A DNA stretch of 46,020 nucleotides from Verrucomicrobiia bacterium. GTDB taxonomy: Bacteria; Omnitrophota; Omnitrophia; Omnitrophales; Aquincolibacteriaceae. The position numbers and the translations under genes are program-made. Every line of letters begins with the position of its first letter. The stretch's first letter is position 1. Under the pieces are notes generated by a model. That model did no database searches, had not been told where the DNA came from, and saw nothing but the letters and a program-made list of their open reading frames with translations. Below are positions 1-8,043 of this stretch, one piece after another. Location: the NCBI GenBank assembly GCA_035495615.1, contig DATJFP010000002.1:1-46020 (forward strand), in the 5' to 3' direction.

Positions 1-18
1 GAAATGATTTTTTTCATG

Positions 19-1461
19 TCAGTATCCTGTCTTTACGCGGTAATCCAGTACCGTTTCCCCGTTCTTGGGCACTTTAACGCGGAATTGGATGAGGTTCGCG
101 TTTAGTTTCTCATGCGGCTGGCTTTCTTCGATCACCTGCCAGTTGCCGGACAGGGGTTCGCTGACGAGCACCTCCACGTCTTCAGCCTTCGCGTTCTTGA
201 GCGTCACCTGCCAGGCGGATTCAAACGTGTTGCCCGCCAGCTGCTTGTAATCGGTCTGCTTGCGGCGCGCGGTGATGTCGAAAGCCTGGCCGGCGCGGAG
301 CCGCACGGTCTCTCCTTGAGGCACGGACGGAAGAGCGTCCTCTCCGGCGAAAGTCTGCCGGCCTTCGGCGCCCTGCTGGTAAAGCCGCACCGTGCCCTGC
401 GGCAGCGGCGCGCCCAATCCATTCTCCTGCGTGTTTTTTGTTTTCAGGTAAACGTTCACCGGCAGCTTTCCCGCGCCGTCTTCATCATAGAAAGCCTGGC
501 CGTAGTAATACTGCGGGCTTTCCACCTTGTATTCTTTTTCCAGCGTCACGTTCTTGGGCTGGAAAAACGGGAGCTGCACGCTCGCGTGATTTTCCAGGCT
601 CACGGGCGACGACAAATCATAAGCGTGGTATTCGAACAGGGACTGCTGCTCGAAAGACGGCGGCGCGGGCGCGGCTTCGGCCATCGCCATGCTCGCGCGC
701 CCGGCCTTCATGGCATACGCCTGAGGCTGCTCCTGGTAAGTCCGGTTCACCTGTCCCGCGACGAGCCGCAGCCCCGCGTCCTGAAATGACGCGCCGCTCT
801 CGTTGGAAAGCGTGGCCCAGGCCGTCAGCTCCGCGGGCCCGGATTCTTTCAGGAGCATCACGTAATCGACTTTCCAGCTGATGCCGGAAGTCAGATAAGA
901 AATCTCGAGGTCATGCTTCACGGCGGATTTTGCGCCCGCTTCCCAGGTCAGCGACGGCCGGAGTACGAACCCTTCGGGCAGGCCCGGCAGGATTTTGGCG
1001 CCCGGATATCCGATGTAAACTTCATTCCCGACGAGATACACCGGATCGCCGTCGTTGGAAAGCAGCGTGGCGTCCAGCGTCTCTTTCCGGTCCTGAAACT
1101 GGTTCCAATTCACGACTTTGATCTGCTTTCCCACGAATTTATCCAGAAGGCTGTGCGCATCCGCGGTGTTCTGTTCGAAAACCTGCCGCGCGACGTAAAA
1201 ATCCTGCGGCGCGGTAAGCGATTGGACACGCACGGACTCCGGCATGAGCAGCACGGGAATGTCCGTGAGTTTCAGGCGCGATGTGCCCGCGGGAATGTCC
1301 GCCTGGCGCACTTCGCGCACGAGCGCGAGCCCGTCGTTGAAGACGCTGAGCGCGACGTCGCGGCGGGCATCCAGGACGATTTGCTTTTCCTCGGAGCGCG
1401 CGGCGGAAAGCGGAAGGACGAGCAAAAGGGAAAGAAGGAAAACAGCCCGGGATTTTTTCAT
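19..1461 (-). CDS. DUF4139 domain-containing secreted protein
   Basis: This 480-residue protein starts with a clear signal peptide (MKKSRAVFLLSLLLVLPLSA, then a small-residue cleavage region near residue 22), so it is probably periplasmic or outer-membrane associated. The rest resembles the DUF4139 family: an N-terminal beta-rich part (VFNDGLALVREVR, DIPVLLMPESVRV), a central stretch with VSYLTSG-type residues (ISYLTSGISWKVDYVMLL, about residues 187-205) typical of this family, and a C-terminal beta domain ending in VKVPKNGETVLDYRVKTGY. No enzymatic residues are known for the family and its function is unknown. The gene stands alone at the left edge, 216 bases downstream of a small secreted protein gene on the same strand. 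A GC-rich hairpin (1483-1511) and a TATAAT element on this strand (1527-1532) lie just upstream of the start. I am confident of the family but not of a role. Confidence 0.85.
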   Translation of the reverse strand: MKKSRAVFLLSLLLVLPLSAARSEEKQIVLDARRDVALSVFNDGLALVREVRQADIPAGTSRLKLTDIPVLLMPESVRVQSLTAPQDFYVARQVFEQNTADAHSLLDKFVGKQIKVVNWNQFQDRKETLDATLLSNDGDPVYLVGNEVYIGYPGAKILPGLPEGFVLRPSLTWEAGAKSAVKHDLEISYLTSGISWKVDYVMLLKESGPAELTAWATLSNESGASFQDAGLRLVAGQVNRTYQEQPQAYAMKAGRASMAMAEAAPAPPSFEQQSLFEYHAYDLSSPVSLENHASVQLPFFQPKNVTLEKEYKVESPQYYYGQAFYDEDGAGKLPVNVYLKTKNTQENGLGAPLPQGTVRLYQQGAEGRQTFAGEDALPSVPQGETVRLRAGQAFDITARRKQTDYKQLAGNTFESAWQVTLKNAKAEDVEVLVSEPLSGNWQVIEESQPHEKLNANLIQFRVKVPKNGETVLDYRVKTGY

Positions 1462-1482
1462 CGTCTCTCTTTCGAATCGTGC

Positions 1483-1511
1483 GCGGCGGAGGGATGAGTT
1501 CCCTCCGCCGC
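1483..1511. other. 12-bp perfect inverted repeat, hairpin in 5' leader
   Basis: GCGGCGGAGGGA (1483-1494) and TCCCTCCGCCGC (1500-1511) form a perfect 12-bp stem around the 5-base loop TGAGT. It lies 22 bases upstream of the DUF4139 gene start, in its 5' leader if the TATAAT at 1527-1532 on the minus strand is the -10 element. It has no U-tract on either side, so it is not a standard intrinsic terminator. It could be an mRNA stabiliser or a regulatory leader structure. Confidence 0.6.
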
Positions 1512-1526
1512 TAGGTTTGTTGCGCT

Positions 1527-1532
1527 ATTATA
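1527..1532 (-). promoter_or_regulatory. Candidate -10 element for the DUF4139 gene
   Basis: The minus strand reads TATAAT here, 66 bases upstream of the DUF4139 start. No recognisable TTGACA-like -35 sits 16-18 bases further up. The local ATTATAAT is nearly palindromic, so the plus strand also reads TATAAT at 1529-1534. It is a weak call based on one hexamer. Confidence 0.3.
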
Positions 1533-1638
1533 ATGCCTCTCTGCCACGCCTGCGAGATTAACTTCTTAAGGTTCGGGCTGCAGAGTAGCCCTTCCACGAT
1601 AAGGCCGTGGTTCACCTGCTCGGTTCTCCCGCTTTCCT

Positions 1639-1657
1639 GCGCGGCCGCGGGCCGCGC
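1639..1657. terminator. GC-rich hairpin downstream of the 78-residue gene
   Basis: GCGCGGCC (1639-1646) and GGCCGCGC (1650-1657) form an 8-bp stem with a 3-base loop, 20 bases past the stop codon of the small secreted protein gene on the minus strand. It could end that transcript, but no U-run follows (the minus strand continues AGGAAAGCGGG), so this is a weak terminator call. Confidence 0.35.
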
Positions 1658-1677
1658 GGAAAATTCGGCGCACGATG

Positions 1678-1914
1678 TTACATCGTCGCTTCCTTCGCCG
1701 CAGCGTCAGAAGCCTTATCGGCAACGGCCTGCGCTTCCCCGGTCAAACCTTCCGAAGTCGCATTCAGGTCGCTTTGCACATCCGTTCCGGAATTAACCAG
1801 AGCGGTTTCGCTTTCTTTCACGGGAAGGACCTTGCCATCCGTGAGTTCCGCGGCCGAAGCAGCGGCCTGGAAAGCGAGAAGGCCCAGCACCATCACGATC
1901 ATGAACTTTTTCAT
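1678..1914 (-). CDS. Small secreted hypothetical protein (78 aa)
   Basis: It begins MKKFMIVMVLGLLAFQAAASA, a textbook Sec signal peptide with a likely AxA cleavage near residue 21. That leaves a mature acidic, Ala-rich peptide of about 57 residues with no cysteine and no recognisable domain. The start is well supported: AAGGGGGTGAATGT precedes the ATG on the minus strand. It sits between fadB (133 bases upstream, same strand) and the DUF4139 gene, and a hairpin follows its stop. The C-terminal part (SEGLTGEAQAVADKASDAAA) could form an amphipathic helix. I do not recognise a family. Confidence 0.7.
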   Translation of the reverse strand: MKKFMIVMVLGLLAFQAAASAAELTDGKVLPVKESETALVNSGTDVQSDLNATSEGLTGEAQAVADKASDAAAKEATM

Positions 1915-2047
1915 ACATTCACCCCCTTCCCATTTTTGCAGGGAGACAAAATCTGTTCCCCTTTACAGGGCTTAGGACGGAAGCTGCCGGGAGGATATTC
2001 ATGAAAATTTATAACCTGCTGATAAGAAATGACTTAGGGGATGTGGA

Positions 2048-4159
2048 CTAAAAGAACTTCTTGCCGGACTTGGCCAGGGCGGCCAGATAAGGCGCGGGTT
2101 CGAATCGTTCCCGGCTGACGGAATTCTGGAAACGCTCGAGGTCTTTGACCACGTTCGCGAGGCCGACCGAATCCGCGTACGCCAAAAGGCCGCCGCGGAA
2201 AGGAGGAAAACCCGTGCCCATGATCATACCGATATCGACGGACGCGGGGCCGTCCACGACTTTTTCGTCGAGGCAGCGCGCGGCTTCGTTGATCATGATG
2301 TAAATCATGCGCTTGACCGCGTCCTCTTCGGAAACGCCGGACGTTTTCTGCGCGGCCGGCACTTCGGGATTCACGGATTTCTTTTTCCCGTCATAAACGT
2401 AAAATCCTTTTTGGGATTTTTTCCCGAGCAGGCCTTTGGCCTTCACGTCTTCGAGGATCTTGGCGACTTTCATGCGTTCGCCGAAAGCCTCATGGAGAAC
2501 GTGCGCGACTTTGTAGCCGACGTCGATGCCGACCTGATCCACCAGCTCGATGGGGCCCATGGGCATCCCGAATTTTTCAGCGAGGCGGTCGATCGTTTCG
2601 GCGCTCATGCCTTCCTGAAGAAGGAAAGCGGCCTCGTTCATGTACGGCAGCAGCAGCCGGTTCACCAGAAATCCCGGCGCGTCCTTGACCACGATCACGG
2701 TTTTGCCCAGATTGCGCGCGAACTGCACGGTCTTTTCGATGGCCTCGTCGGAGCTTTGCTGCGCCCGGATCACTTCCACGAGCGGCATGCGGTGCACGGG
2801 ATTGAAAAAGTGAAGCCCGGTTACGCGCTCGGGATTTTTGCAGACCGACGCCATCTGCGTCACCGAAAGCGACGAGGTGTTGGACGCAAGCACCGTGTCC
2901 GGAGCCCCGATCCCGCTCAGCTCCTTGAACACCTTCTGCTTGATGCCCATGTCTTCGACGACGGCCTCGATCAGGATCTCGCAGTTTTTCAGGCCCTTGT
3001 TCGTGGTGCCCACCGAGATCAGGCCCATTTTATTTTCGAGGTCGTGCTTCTTGATCTTCCGGCGCTTGAGCGCGCCCGAATAGATGCTCCGCGCTTCTTT
3101 CAGCGCGCCTGCCAGCGCCTTTTCGTTGAGGTCTTTGACGCGCACGGGGATATCGCGTGTCGTCACCAGCTGCGCGATGCCGCCGCCCATGACGCCCGCG
3201 CCGATCACGCCGCATTTCTTGACCTTCCAGGCCGGAACTTTGGCCGGAGTCCAGCGGATCTTCTTGTATTTCTCGCTGAGAAAAAAGACCTTGATGAGGT
3301 TTTTGGAAACGTCGGTCGTGCCGAGGTTCGCGAAGTGGTCACTTTCCAGCTTGTACGCCTGCGGCGAGTTCATGCCGTAAGTGGCGCGCAAGAGCCGGAT
3401 AATTTCCAGCGGCGCGGGATAAAAGCCTTTGGTCTTCGCGAGCACGTCTTTTTCCGCGCGGCTGAAGACGTAAGCCTTTCCCGGCGGCGTGTCTTCGAAC
3501 AGCTTCGTGACGAGGTCTTTTTTCCGGGGCCTGCGGGGCTTGGCGCCGTCCGCGAGGCTTCTTGCGAATGCGATCGAATCTTCACGAAGGGTTTTTTCCG
3601 GAAAAAGTTTGTCCACCATGCCGTTTTTCAGCGCATCCTGCGCGGAGACGATCTTGCCCGCGAGGATGAGCGGCATGGCTTTCAGCAGCCCGAGAAGCCG
3701 CGGCAGACGGATACTGCCGCCGAAGCCGGGAAGAATGCCCAGGTTCACTTCGGGGAGCCCGATCTTGACGTTGGGAGAAAACGATGCGGTGCGCGCCGTG
3801 CACGAAAGCGCGAGCTCATAACCGCCGCCGAGGCAGGCGCCGTTGATGACGCAGACGACCGGAATTTTCAGGTCTTCGATCTTCTGAAAAACCGCTTTCC
3901 CCTGCTCGGCCTTGGCGACAGCGTCTTCCTTGGTTTTGATGCCGTCGATTTCCTTGATGTCCGCGCCCGCGATGAAAATCCGGCTCTTGGCGCTGACAAT
4001 GACGAGCGCGCGCAGATCCGAGCGGCCCGCGATTTCGCCTGCAATGTCCCGCAGTTCGGTCAGGCCTTCGGTGGTGAGCACGTTGACTTCGGTATCGGGA
4101 ACGTCGATCTCCAGGATGCCGATACCGTTTTCGGCGGTAAGTTTCCAGACCCTGCTCAT
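2048..4159 (-). CDS. fadB: 3-hydroxyacyl-CoA dehydrogenase / enoyl-CoA hydratase (FadB/FadJ type)
   Basis: This 703-residue bifunctional protein carries out the hydration and NAD-dependent 3-hydroxyacyl-CoA oxidation steps of fatty-acid beta-oxidation. The N-terminal crotonase domain (about 1-190) shows the oxyanion-hole motif IAGADIKEI and both expected catalytic glutamates, E115 (GGGYELAL) and E137 (LPEVNLGILPGFGG). The dehydrogenase domain begins near residue 315 with the NAD loop GVIGAGVMGGGIA, followed by ASNTSSLSVT and GLHFFNPVHRMPLVEVI, where H450 is the catalytic histidine. Two C-terminal 3HCDH domains follow. I chose the ATG at 4159, not an in-frame ATG at 4207: 4159 overlaps the thiolase stop codon as ATGA, has GGAGAGG just upstream, and gives the normal N-terminus. 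Coupling to the thiolase gene implies a trifunctional-like alpha/beta pair. fadJ is an equally valid name. Confidence 0.95.
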   Translation of the reverse strand: MSRVWKLTAENGIGILEIDVPDTEVNVLTTEGLTELRDIAGEIAGRSDLRALVIVSAKSRIFIAGADIKEIDGIKTKEDAVAKAEQGKAVFQKIEDLKIPVVCVINGACLGGGYELALSCTARTASFSPNVKIGLPEVNLGILPGFGGSIRLPRLLGLLKAMPLILAGKIVSAQDALKNGMVDKLFPEKTLREDSIAFARSLADGAKPRRPRKKDLVTKLFEDTPPGKAYVFSRAEKDVLAKTKGFYPAPLEIIRLLRATYGMNSPQAYKLESDHFANLGTTDVSKNLIKVFFLSEKYKKIRWTPAKVPAWKVKKCGVIGAGVMGGGIAQLVTTRDIPVRVKDLNEKALAGALKEARSIYSGALKRRKIKKHDLENKMGLISVGTTNKGLKNCEILIEAVVEDMGIKQKVFKELSGIGAPDTVLASNTSSLSVTQMASVCKNPERVTGLHFFNPVHRMPLVEVIRAQQSSDEAIEKTVQFARNLGKTVIVVKDAPGFLVNRLLLPYMNEAAFLLQEGMSAETIDRLAEKFGMPMGPIELVDQVGIDVGYKVAHVLHEAFGERMKVAKILEDVKAKGLLGKKSQKGFYVYDGKKKSVNPEVPAAQKTSGVSEEDAVKRMIYIMINEAARCLDEKVVDGPASVDIGMIMGTGFPPFRGGLLAYADSVGLANVVKDLERFQNSVSRERFEPAPYLAALAKSGKKFF

Positions 4160-5439
4160 GAATTCCTCTCCAGGACGAGGGCGCCGCCCTGGCCTCCGCC
4201 CACGCACAGCGACACGAGCCCGCGGTGCAGGCCGCGGCGCTTCATTTCTTTCAGGCAGGTCATGACAAGGCGCGCGCCGCTGACGCCGACCGGATGGCCG
4301 AGCGCGATGCCGCCGCCGTTGACATTGAGCAGCGCGGGATCGATCTCGCCGAGCGGGCGCGCGTGAAGCCCATTGTCTTCGCAGAATTTTTTGGACGCCG
4401 CGGCTTCCAGGCAGGCCAGCACCTGCACCGCGAACGCCTCGTTGATTTCGAAAAGCTGCATGTCTTTGAGTTTCAGCCCGGCGCGGTGCAGCGCGCGGTC
4501 GATCGCGAACACCGGACCCAGGCCCATTTCGCTGGGCTCGAGGCCCGCATAGTCATAAGCCAGGATCGTGCCGAGGATTTCATAGCCCATAGACTTGGCC
4601 CGCGACTCTTCCATTAATAAGAGGGCGCAGGCGCCGTCGGTGATCTGGGACGAATTGCCGGCGGTCACCGTGCCGCTCAGCCTGTCGAACACGGGCTTCA
4701 ATTTGGCCAGCGCCTCCATCGTCTGTCCCTCACGCGGGCCGTTGTCGTCCTGCGCGAATTTTTCGTACTTGGGAGGGATGAAAACGGTCATCATCTCTTC
4801 GCGCAATTTGTCGCGCGAGGCCAGGGCGTTGAGATGGCTTTTCAGCGCGAACTCGTCCTGCGTCTTCCGGGAAATCGCGAATTTTTTCGCCAGCACTTCC
4901 GCGGTCTGGCCCATGTTCAAGCCGCAGGCCGGGTCCGTGAGCGCAAGCTGCAGCGCGGCGATCGGCTTGAAGTGCACGGGCCGGAATAGCGCCGCAACCT
5001 GAAGTTTCTGGAGAAAGGTCTTGGCGCGGGAAAGTTTCATGAGGAGGCCCTGCGTTTCCTTGCTGAAAACAAGCGGCGCGTTGGACATGGACTCGGCGCC
5101 GCCCGCGATCACGATCTCGTCCACGCCCGCATTGATTTTCTCGGCCGCGCTGGTCACGGCCTCGAAGCCGGACGCGCAATTGCGGTTTACGGTGTAGGCC
5201 TTTTTGTCCTTGGGAATGCCCGCGGCCAGGCTGATGACCCGCGAAACGTTGGCCGCGTCGATGGGCTGACCCACGCATCCCATGATGACTTCGTCGATAA
5301 GGGCGGGGTCGATCTCGGTCCTCTGCAGAAGCTCGGTCACGCAAAGCGCCCCCAGCCTCTGGGCCGGGATAGCATCGAACAAGGTCCAGGCCTTGATAAA
5401 AGGCGTTCTCACTCCGTCAACGATGGCGATCTTTTTCAT
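4156..5439 (-). CDS. fadI: Acetyl-CoA acyltransferase (thiolase II family)
   Basis: This 427-residue thiolase cleaves 3-ketoacyl-CoA with CoA, or condenses acyl-CoAs in reverse. The nucleophilic cysteine is C88 (NRNCASGF). The conserved GGAESMS motif follows, then H382 in NGGGIALGHPVGVSGARLV and the second catalytic cysteine C412 in SLCVGGGQGGA. The start at 5439 is preferred over an ATG six bases earlier, because GAGGA lies six bases upstream of 5439 but abuts the earlier ATG. Its stop overlaps the start of fadB (ATGA), so both are translated together. The length is close to FadI-type thiolases (about 430 aa) and longer than FadA (about 390 aa). Whether it serves degradation or synthesis cannot be read from sequence. 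Confidence 0.93.
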   Translation of the reverse strand: MKKIAIVDGVRTPFIKAWTLFDAIPAQRLGALCVTELLQRTEIDPALIDEVIMGCVGQPIDAANVSRVISLAAGIPKDKKAYTVNRNCASGFEAVTSAAEKINAGVDEIVIAGGAESMSNAPLVFSKETQGLLMKLSRAKTFLQKLQVAALFRPVHFKPIAALQLALTDPACGLNMGQTAEVLAKKFAISRKTQDEFALKSHLNALASRDKLREEMMTVFIPPKYEKFAQDDNGPREGQTMEALAKLKPVFDRLSGTVTAGNSSQITDGACALLLMEESRAKSMGYEILGTILAYDYAGLEPSEMGLGPVFAIDRALHRAGLKLKDMQLFEINEAFAVQVLACLEAAASKKFCEDNGLHARPLGEIDPALLNVNGGGIALGHPVGVSGARLVMTCLKEMKRRGLHRGLVSLCVGGGQGGALVLERNS

Positions 5440-5497
5440 AAGCATTCCTCTTGCGATCCTATCATGAGTATAGTCTATCGGCCGGAGAGCCGCAGGA

Positions 5498-5812
5498 CTA
5501 AATCCGGATGGCGTCCAGGCTCACGACGGGATCCCGGCCGAGTACTTCGGCCCGATGCACGGTCTTTTTCGGCACTTCGAGATAATCGCCGGCTTCCAGC
5601 ACCAAGGTGCCTTCGCGCGTCGTCATGAGGAACCGGCCGGAAACAACGGCATCGATTTTATCGGCGCCATGGATGTGGTCCGGGAAATAAGTGCCGGGGG
5701 GATAAACGTGGCGGGTGACGGAATAGCCGAGACTTTCGATTTTTCTGCGGAGGGCGGCTTCGTTCAGGACACCGTCTTTGGCTTCATCCCATTTCACGCT
5801 GTCGAAGGCCAT
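5498..5812 (-). CDS. Single-domain cupin protein
   Basis: A 104-residue protein with one small cupin barrel. The first cupin motif is visible as YPPGTYFPDHIHGADKIDAVVSGRF (about residues 37-61), with H46 and H48 as candidate metal ligands and D51 near the place normally taken by Glu. The second motif is LEAGDYLEVPKKTVHRAEVL (about 72-91) with H87. A divalent metal is therefore likely, but the substrate is unknown; proteins of this size often act as small metal-dependent enzymes or sensors. GAGG precedes the ATG by six bases. It lies 20 bases downstream of hemW and 58 bases upstream of the thiolase gene, all on the same strand. Confidence 0.8.
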   Translation of the reverse strand: MAFDSVKWDEAKDGVLNEAALRRKIESLGYSVTRHVYPPGTYFPDHIHGADKIDAVVSGRFLMTTREGTLVLEAGDYLEVPKKTVHRAEVLGRDPVVSLDAIRI

Positions 5813-5832
5813 GATCTACCTCGATTCCGCAA

Positions 5833-6990
5833 TTATTGTACGCCCGCTTCCCGCCCGCGGCCAGCAATTCCTTGCGCGGCCAGTTCCGCCAGAACGCCTT
5901 CGGCCAGGAACCGCCCTTTCTGCGCGAGCGTGAAGCGGCCGGCCTTTTCTTCCACGATGCCATGCCCGGCCCAGAAATCGAAAAGCTCCCGCACGCGCAG
6001 CGCCAGGGACGGAAACTCTTCCAGCGAGATCCCTTCTTCGAGGCGCAGTCCCGTAATCAGCCTCTCCATTTCCCTCTCGGCAGGCGTGAGCTTGTCTTCG
6101 GCGTCCAGGCCCGGATTTCCCTGTTCGACCTTGGCAAGATACGAGGCCACGTCCGCCGCCACCCGCGTCCTCGCGCCGCGCAGGAACGAAACCGCGCCCG
6201 GCCCCAATCCCAGATAGTCCTCGCCCTTCCAATAAATAAGATTGTGGCGGCATTCAAAGCCCGGCCGCGCGAAACTCGCGAGCTCGTACTGGCGGTATCC
6301 CGCGCCGCGCAGGATTTTTTCCGCGAGCGCGAACATGGCGTGATGCGCGTCCTCGTCCGGCAAATCCAGCGCCCCGCGTTTTTTCCGCTTGCCGAAGGCC
6401 GTGGCGTCGAGGACTTCGAGATCGTACGCCGTGATTTGCGCGGGCCCGAGGTCCAGCGCCCGGCGCAGCGACTCTTCGAAATGCGCGGGCGTCTGCCCCG
6501 GAAGGCGGAACATGAGGTCCATGCTTACGTTTTCGAATCCGGCTTCCCGCAAAAGGCGCGCGGTCGCGGCAATCTCAGGGACGCCGTGCGAGCGGCCCAT
6601 GGCCCGCAGCAGTTCCGGCTGGAACGCCTGCACGCCAAGGCTCACGCGGTTCACGCCCAGGCGCCGGTAAGCCCGGAGTTTCTCCGGCTGGGCGTCGCCC
6701 GGATTCATTTCCAAAGTAAATTCGAAGTCCGGCGCAAAATCGAACAGGCCGCGCAGATGGGAAACAAGGGCTTCGGTTTCCGCCGCGGAAACCGCGGACG
6801 GCGTGCCGCCTCCGAGATAAAGCGTGTCGAAAAGAAACCGCCCGTATTTTGCGCGGGCCTTTTCTGCTTCGCAGCGCAGAGCAGAAAAAAATCGCTGCCG
6901 CATTTCCGCCGAACGGTCGGTGGTCACGGCGAAATCGCAGTAATGGCATTTTTTTTCGCAGAAAGGGATGTGGACGTAGAGGCCGGTCAT
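5833..6990 (-). CDS. hemW: Radical SAM heme-related protein HemW (HemN-like)
   Basis: A 385-residue radical-SAM protein whose N-terminus MTGLYVHIPFCEKKCHYCDF holds the CxxxCxxC cluster ligands C11, C15 and C18. LYLGGGTPSA and FTLEMNPGD are family signatures. The C-terminal part has RHNLIYWKGEDYLGLGPGAVS, the motif that separates HemW from true coproporphyrinogen dehydrogenase HemN; the usual GAHS is GAVS here. HemW is known as a heme chaperone for respiratory enzymes. I start at 6990, because the in-frame extension up to 7200 lies inside the glycosyltransferase gene and has no family similarity. The start falls 4 bases after that gene's stop, so translation is probably coupled. Confidence 0.92.
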   Translation of the reverse strand: MTGLYVHIPFCEKKCHYCDFAVTTDRSAEMRQRFFSALRCEAEKARAKYGRFLFDTLYLGGGTPSAVSAAETEALVSHLRGLFDFAPDFEFTLEMNPGDAQPEKLRAYRRLGVNRVSLGVQAFQPELLRAMGRSHGVPEIAATARLLREAGFENVSMDLMFRLPGQTPAHFEESLRRALDLGPAQITAYDLEVLDATAFGKRKKRGALDLPDEDAHHAMFALAEKILRGAGYRQYELASFARPGFECRHNLIYWKGEDYLGLGPGAVSFLRGARTRVAADVASYLAKVEQGNPGLDAEDKLTPAEREMERLITGLRLEEGISLEEFPSLALRVRELFDFWAGHGIVEEKAGRFTLAQKGRFLAEGVLAELAAQGIAGRGREAGVQ

Positions 6991-6994
6991 GGCG

Positions 6995-8017
6995 TCACGC
7001 GAAGCAGAAAAAGTTTTCGCCTTCGATGTAGCCGCGGCCGGCAAAAAATTCGCGGATCGTCTGCCGGCGGCCGGGCTGGCCCACGGCGGAAAGCGCGACC
7101 GGCAACAAGGCTCCGGCTTCACCCACGCGGGCTTCTTCCCACACGGGAATGCCCGCGATTTTTTTGCCGATGCGGCGTGGATGGACTTCGATGAAGGCAT
7201 GCACCGTGACGTTTTCTTCCCGCAGCAGCGCGGCCAGCTGCTTGCCCGTGGGGCCCGCGCCCGCGATGATCACGCCGCGCGAACGCACGGCGGACATGCG
7301 TCCGAGAAAATGCGCCTTTGCGCGCATGAATTGAAGCAGCGAATAGCGGCCGTCTGTCCGCGTCAGGCGGTCCGGCCCGTCCGACCAGTCGAGCAGCACG
7401 CGCTCCACTTTCGCCAGCCGCATGCCTTTTTCCAGCATGCGCAGCCAAAGGTCGTAATCTTCGGCCCAGCCCGGATCGCGGTAGCCGCCGCACGCTTCGA
7501 ACGCCTCGCGCTGCATCATGACACTCGGATGCACAAGCGGGCTTTCCACGAAACGCTCGCGCGAGATTTCTTCCGGCGCGGTCAGCGCGTTGATCCAGGA
7601 TTCGTAACGGGAAAATCCTTCGCGCGGTGTCTCGCCATGGCCGCTGCCAAGAATGCGGACCTGCGTGCCGCAGGCGGCCACGTCCTGATTTTTTTCGAGG
7701 AACGCCGCCTGCTCCGAAAGCCGATCGGGATAGGCAAAGTCGTCGGCATCCATGCGCGCAAGAAGCGGCGCTCGCGCGGCTTCGTGGGCGGTTTGGAGCG
7801 CGGAAATCAGTCCGCCCGAGGCCTTGAGCGGCACGACTCTCGGATCGGCGGCGGCAAAAGAGCGGACCAGTTCCGGCGTTTCGTCGGTGGACGCGTCATT
7901 CACGAGAAGGAGCTCGAAATCGCGGAAGGTCTGCGCAAGACAGCTTTCCACGGCGCGCCGCAGCGTGCGGGAACCGTTTCGAACCGGAAGAAGGATGGAA
8001 ATGTGGGGCCGGGACAT
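6995..8017 (-). CDS. Family 2 glycosyltransferase with C-terminal nucleotide-binding-like extension
   Basis: 340 residues. Residues 1-230 form a GT-A domain: HISILLPVRNGSRTLRRAV at the N-terminus, LLVNDASTDETPEL, the metal/UDP-binding DADD at 90-93, and WAEDYDLWLRML near 180-192, typical of GT2 enzymes that build envelope polysaccharides. From about 247 a second unit begins with GVIIAGAGPTGKQLAALL and continues with HPRRIGKKIAGIPVW. This looks like the Rossmann-like N-terminal half of PglD-type sugar acyltransferases, without the left-handed helix. Such a tail may bind a nucleotide sugar or act as a regulatory domain. The ribosome site is weak (GGTAGAA). It lies 26 bases after the MFS gene and 4 bases before hemW. 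Confidence 0.88.
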   Translation of the reverse strand: MSRPHISILLPVRNGSRTLRRAVESCLAQTFRDFELLLVNDASTDETPELVRSFAAADPRVVPLKASGGLISALQTAHEAARAPLLARMDADDFAYPDRLSEQAAFLEKNQDVAACGTQVRILGSGHGETPREGFSRYESWINALTAPEEISRERFVESPLVHPSVMMQREAFEACGGYRDPGWAEDYDLWLRMLEKGMRLAKVERVLLDWSDGPDRLTRTDGRYSLLQFMRAKAHFLGRMSAVRSRGVIIAGAGPTGKQLAALLREENVTVHAFIEVHPRRIGKKIAGIPVWEEARVGEAGALLPVALSAVGQPGRRQTIREFFAGRGYIEGENFFCFA

Positions 8018-8043
8018 GCGCTATTCTACCAGACCGGGCTTGG

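Noticed and set aside
1536-1660. Possible 6S-like RNA on the plus strand (GCTCGGTTC and nearby stems)
   Set aside because: A faint likeness to the central part of 6S RNA, but no closing stem at the ends and no large internal bubble can be drawn. Kept only as an unspecific structured region.
2093-2110. GGTTCGAATC, a T-loop-like sequence suggestive of a tRNA
   Set aside because: It lies inside the fadB C-terminal codons (ERFEPAP), and no acceptor or anticodon stem can be formed around it.
2411-4366. A 651-codon open frame on the plus strand
   Set aside because: Antisense shadow of fadB, with Arg/His/Asp-rich translation and no family similarity.
6991-7200. Longer N-terminus for HemW
   Set aside because: The in-frame extension lies wholly within the glycosyltransferase gene and lacks any similarity; the family starts right before the CxxxCxxC cluster.
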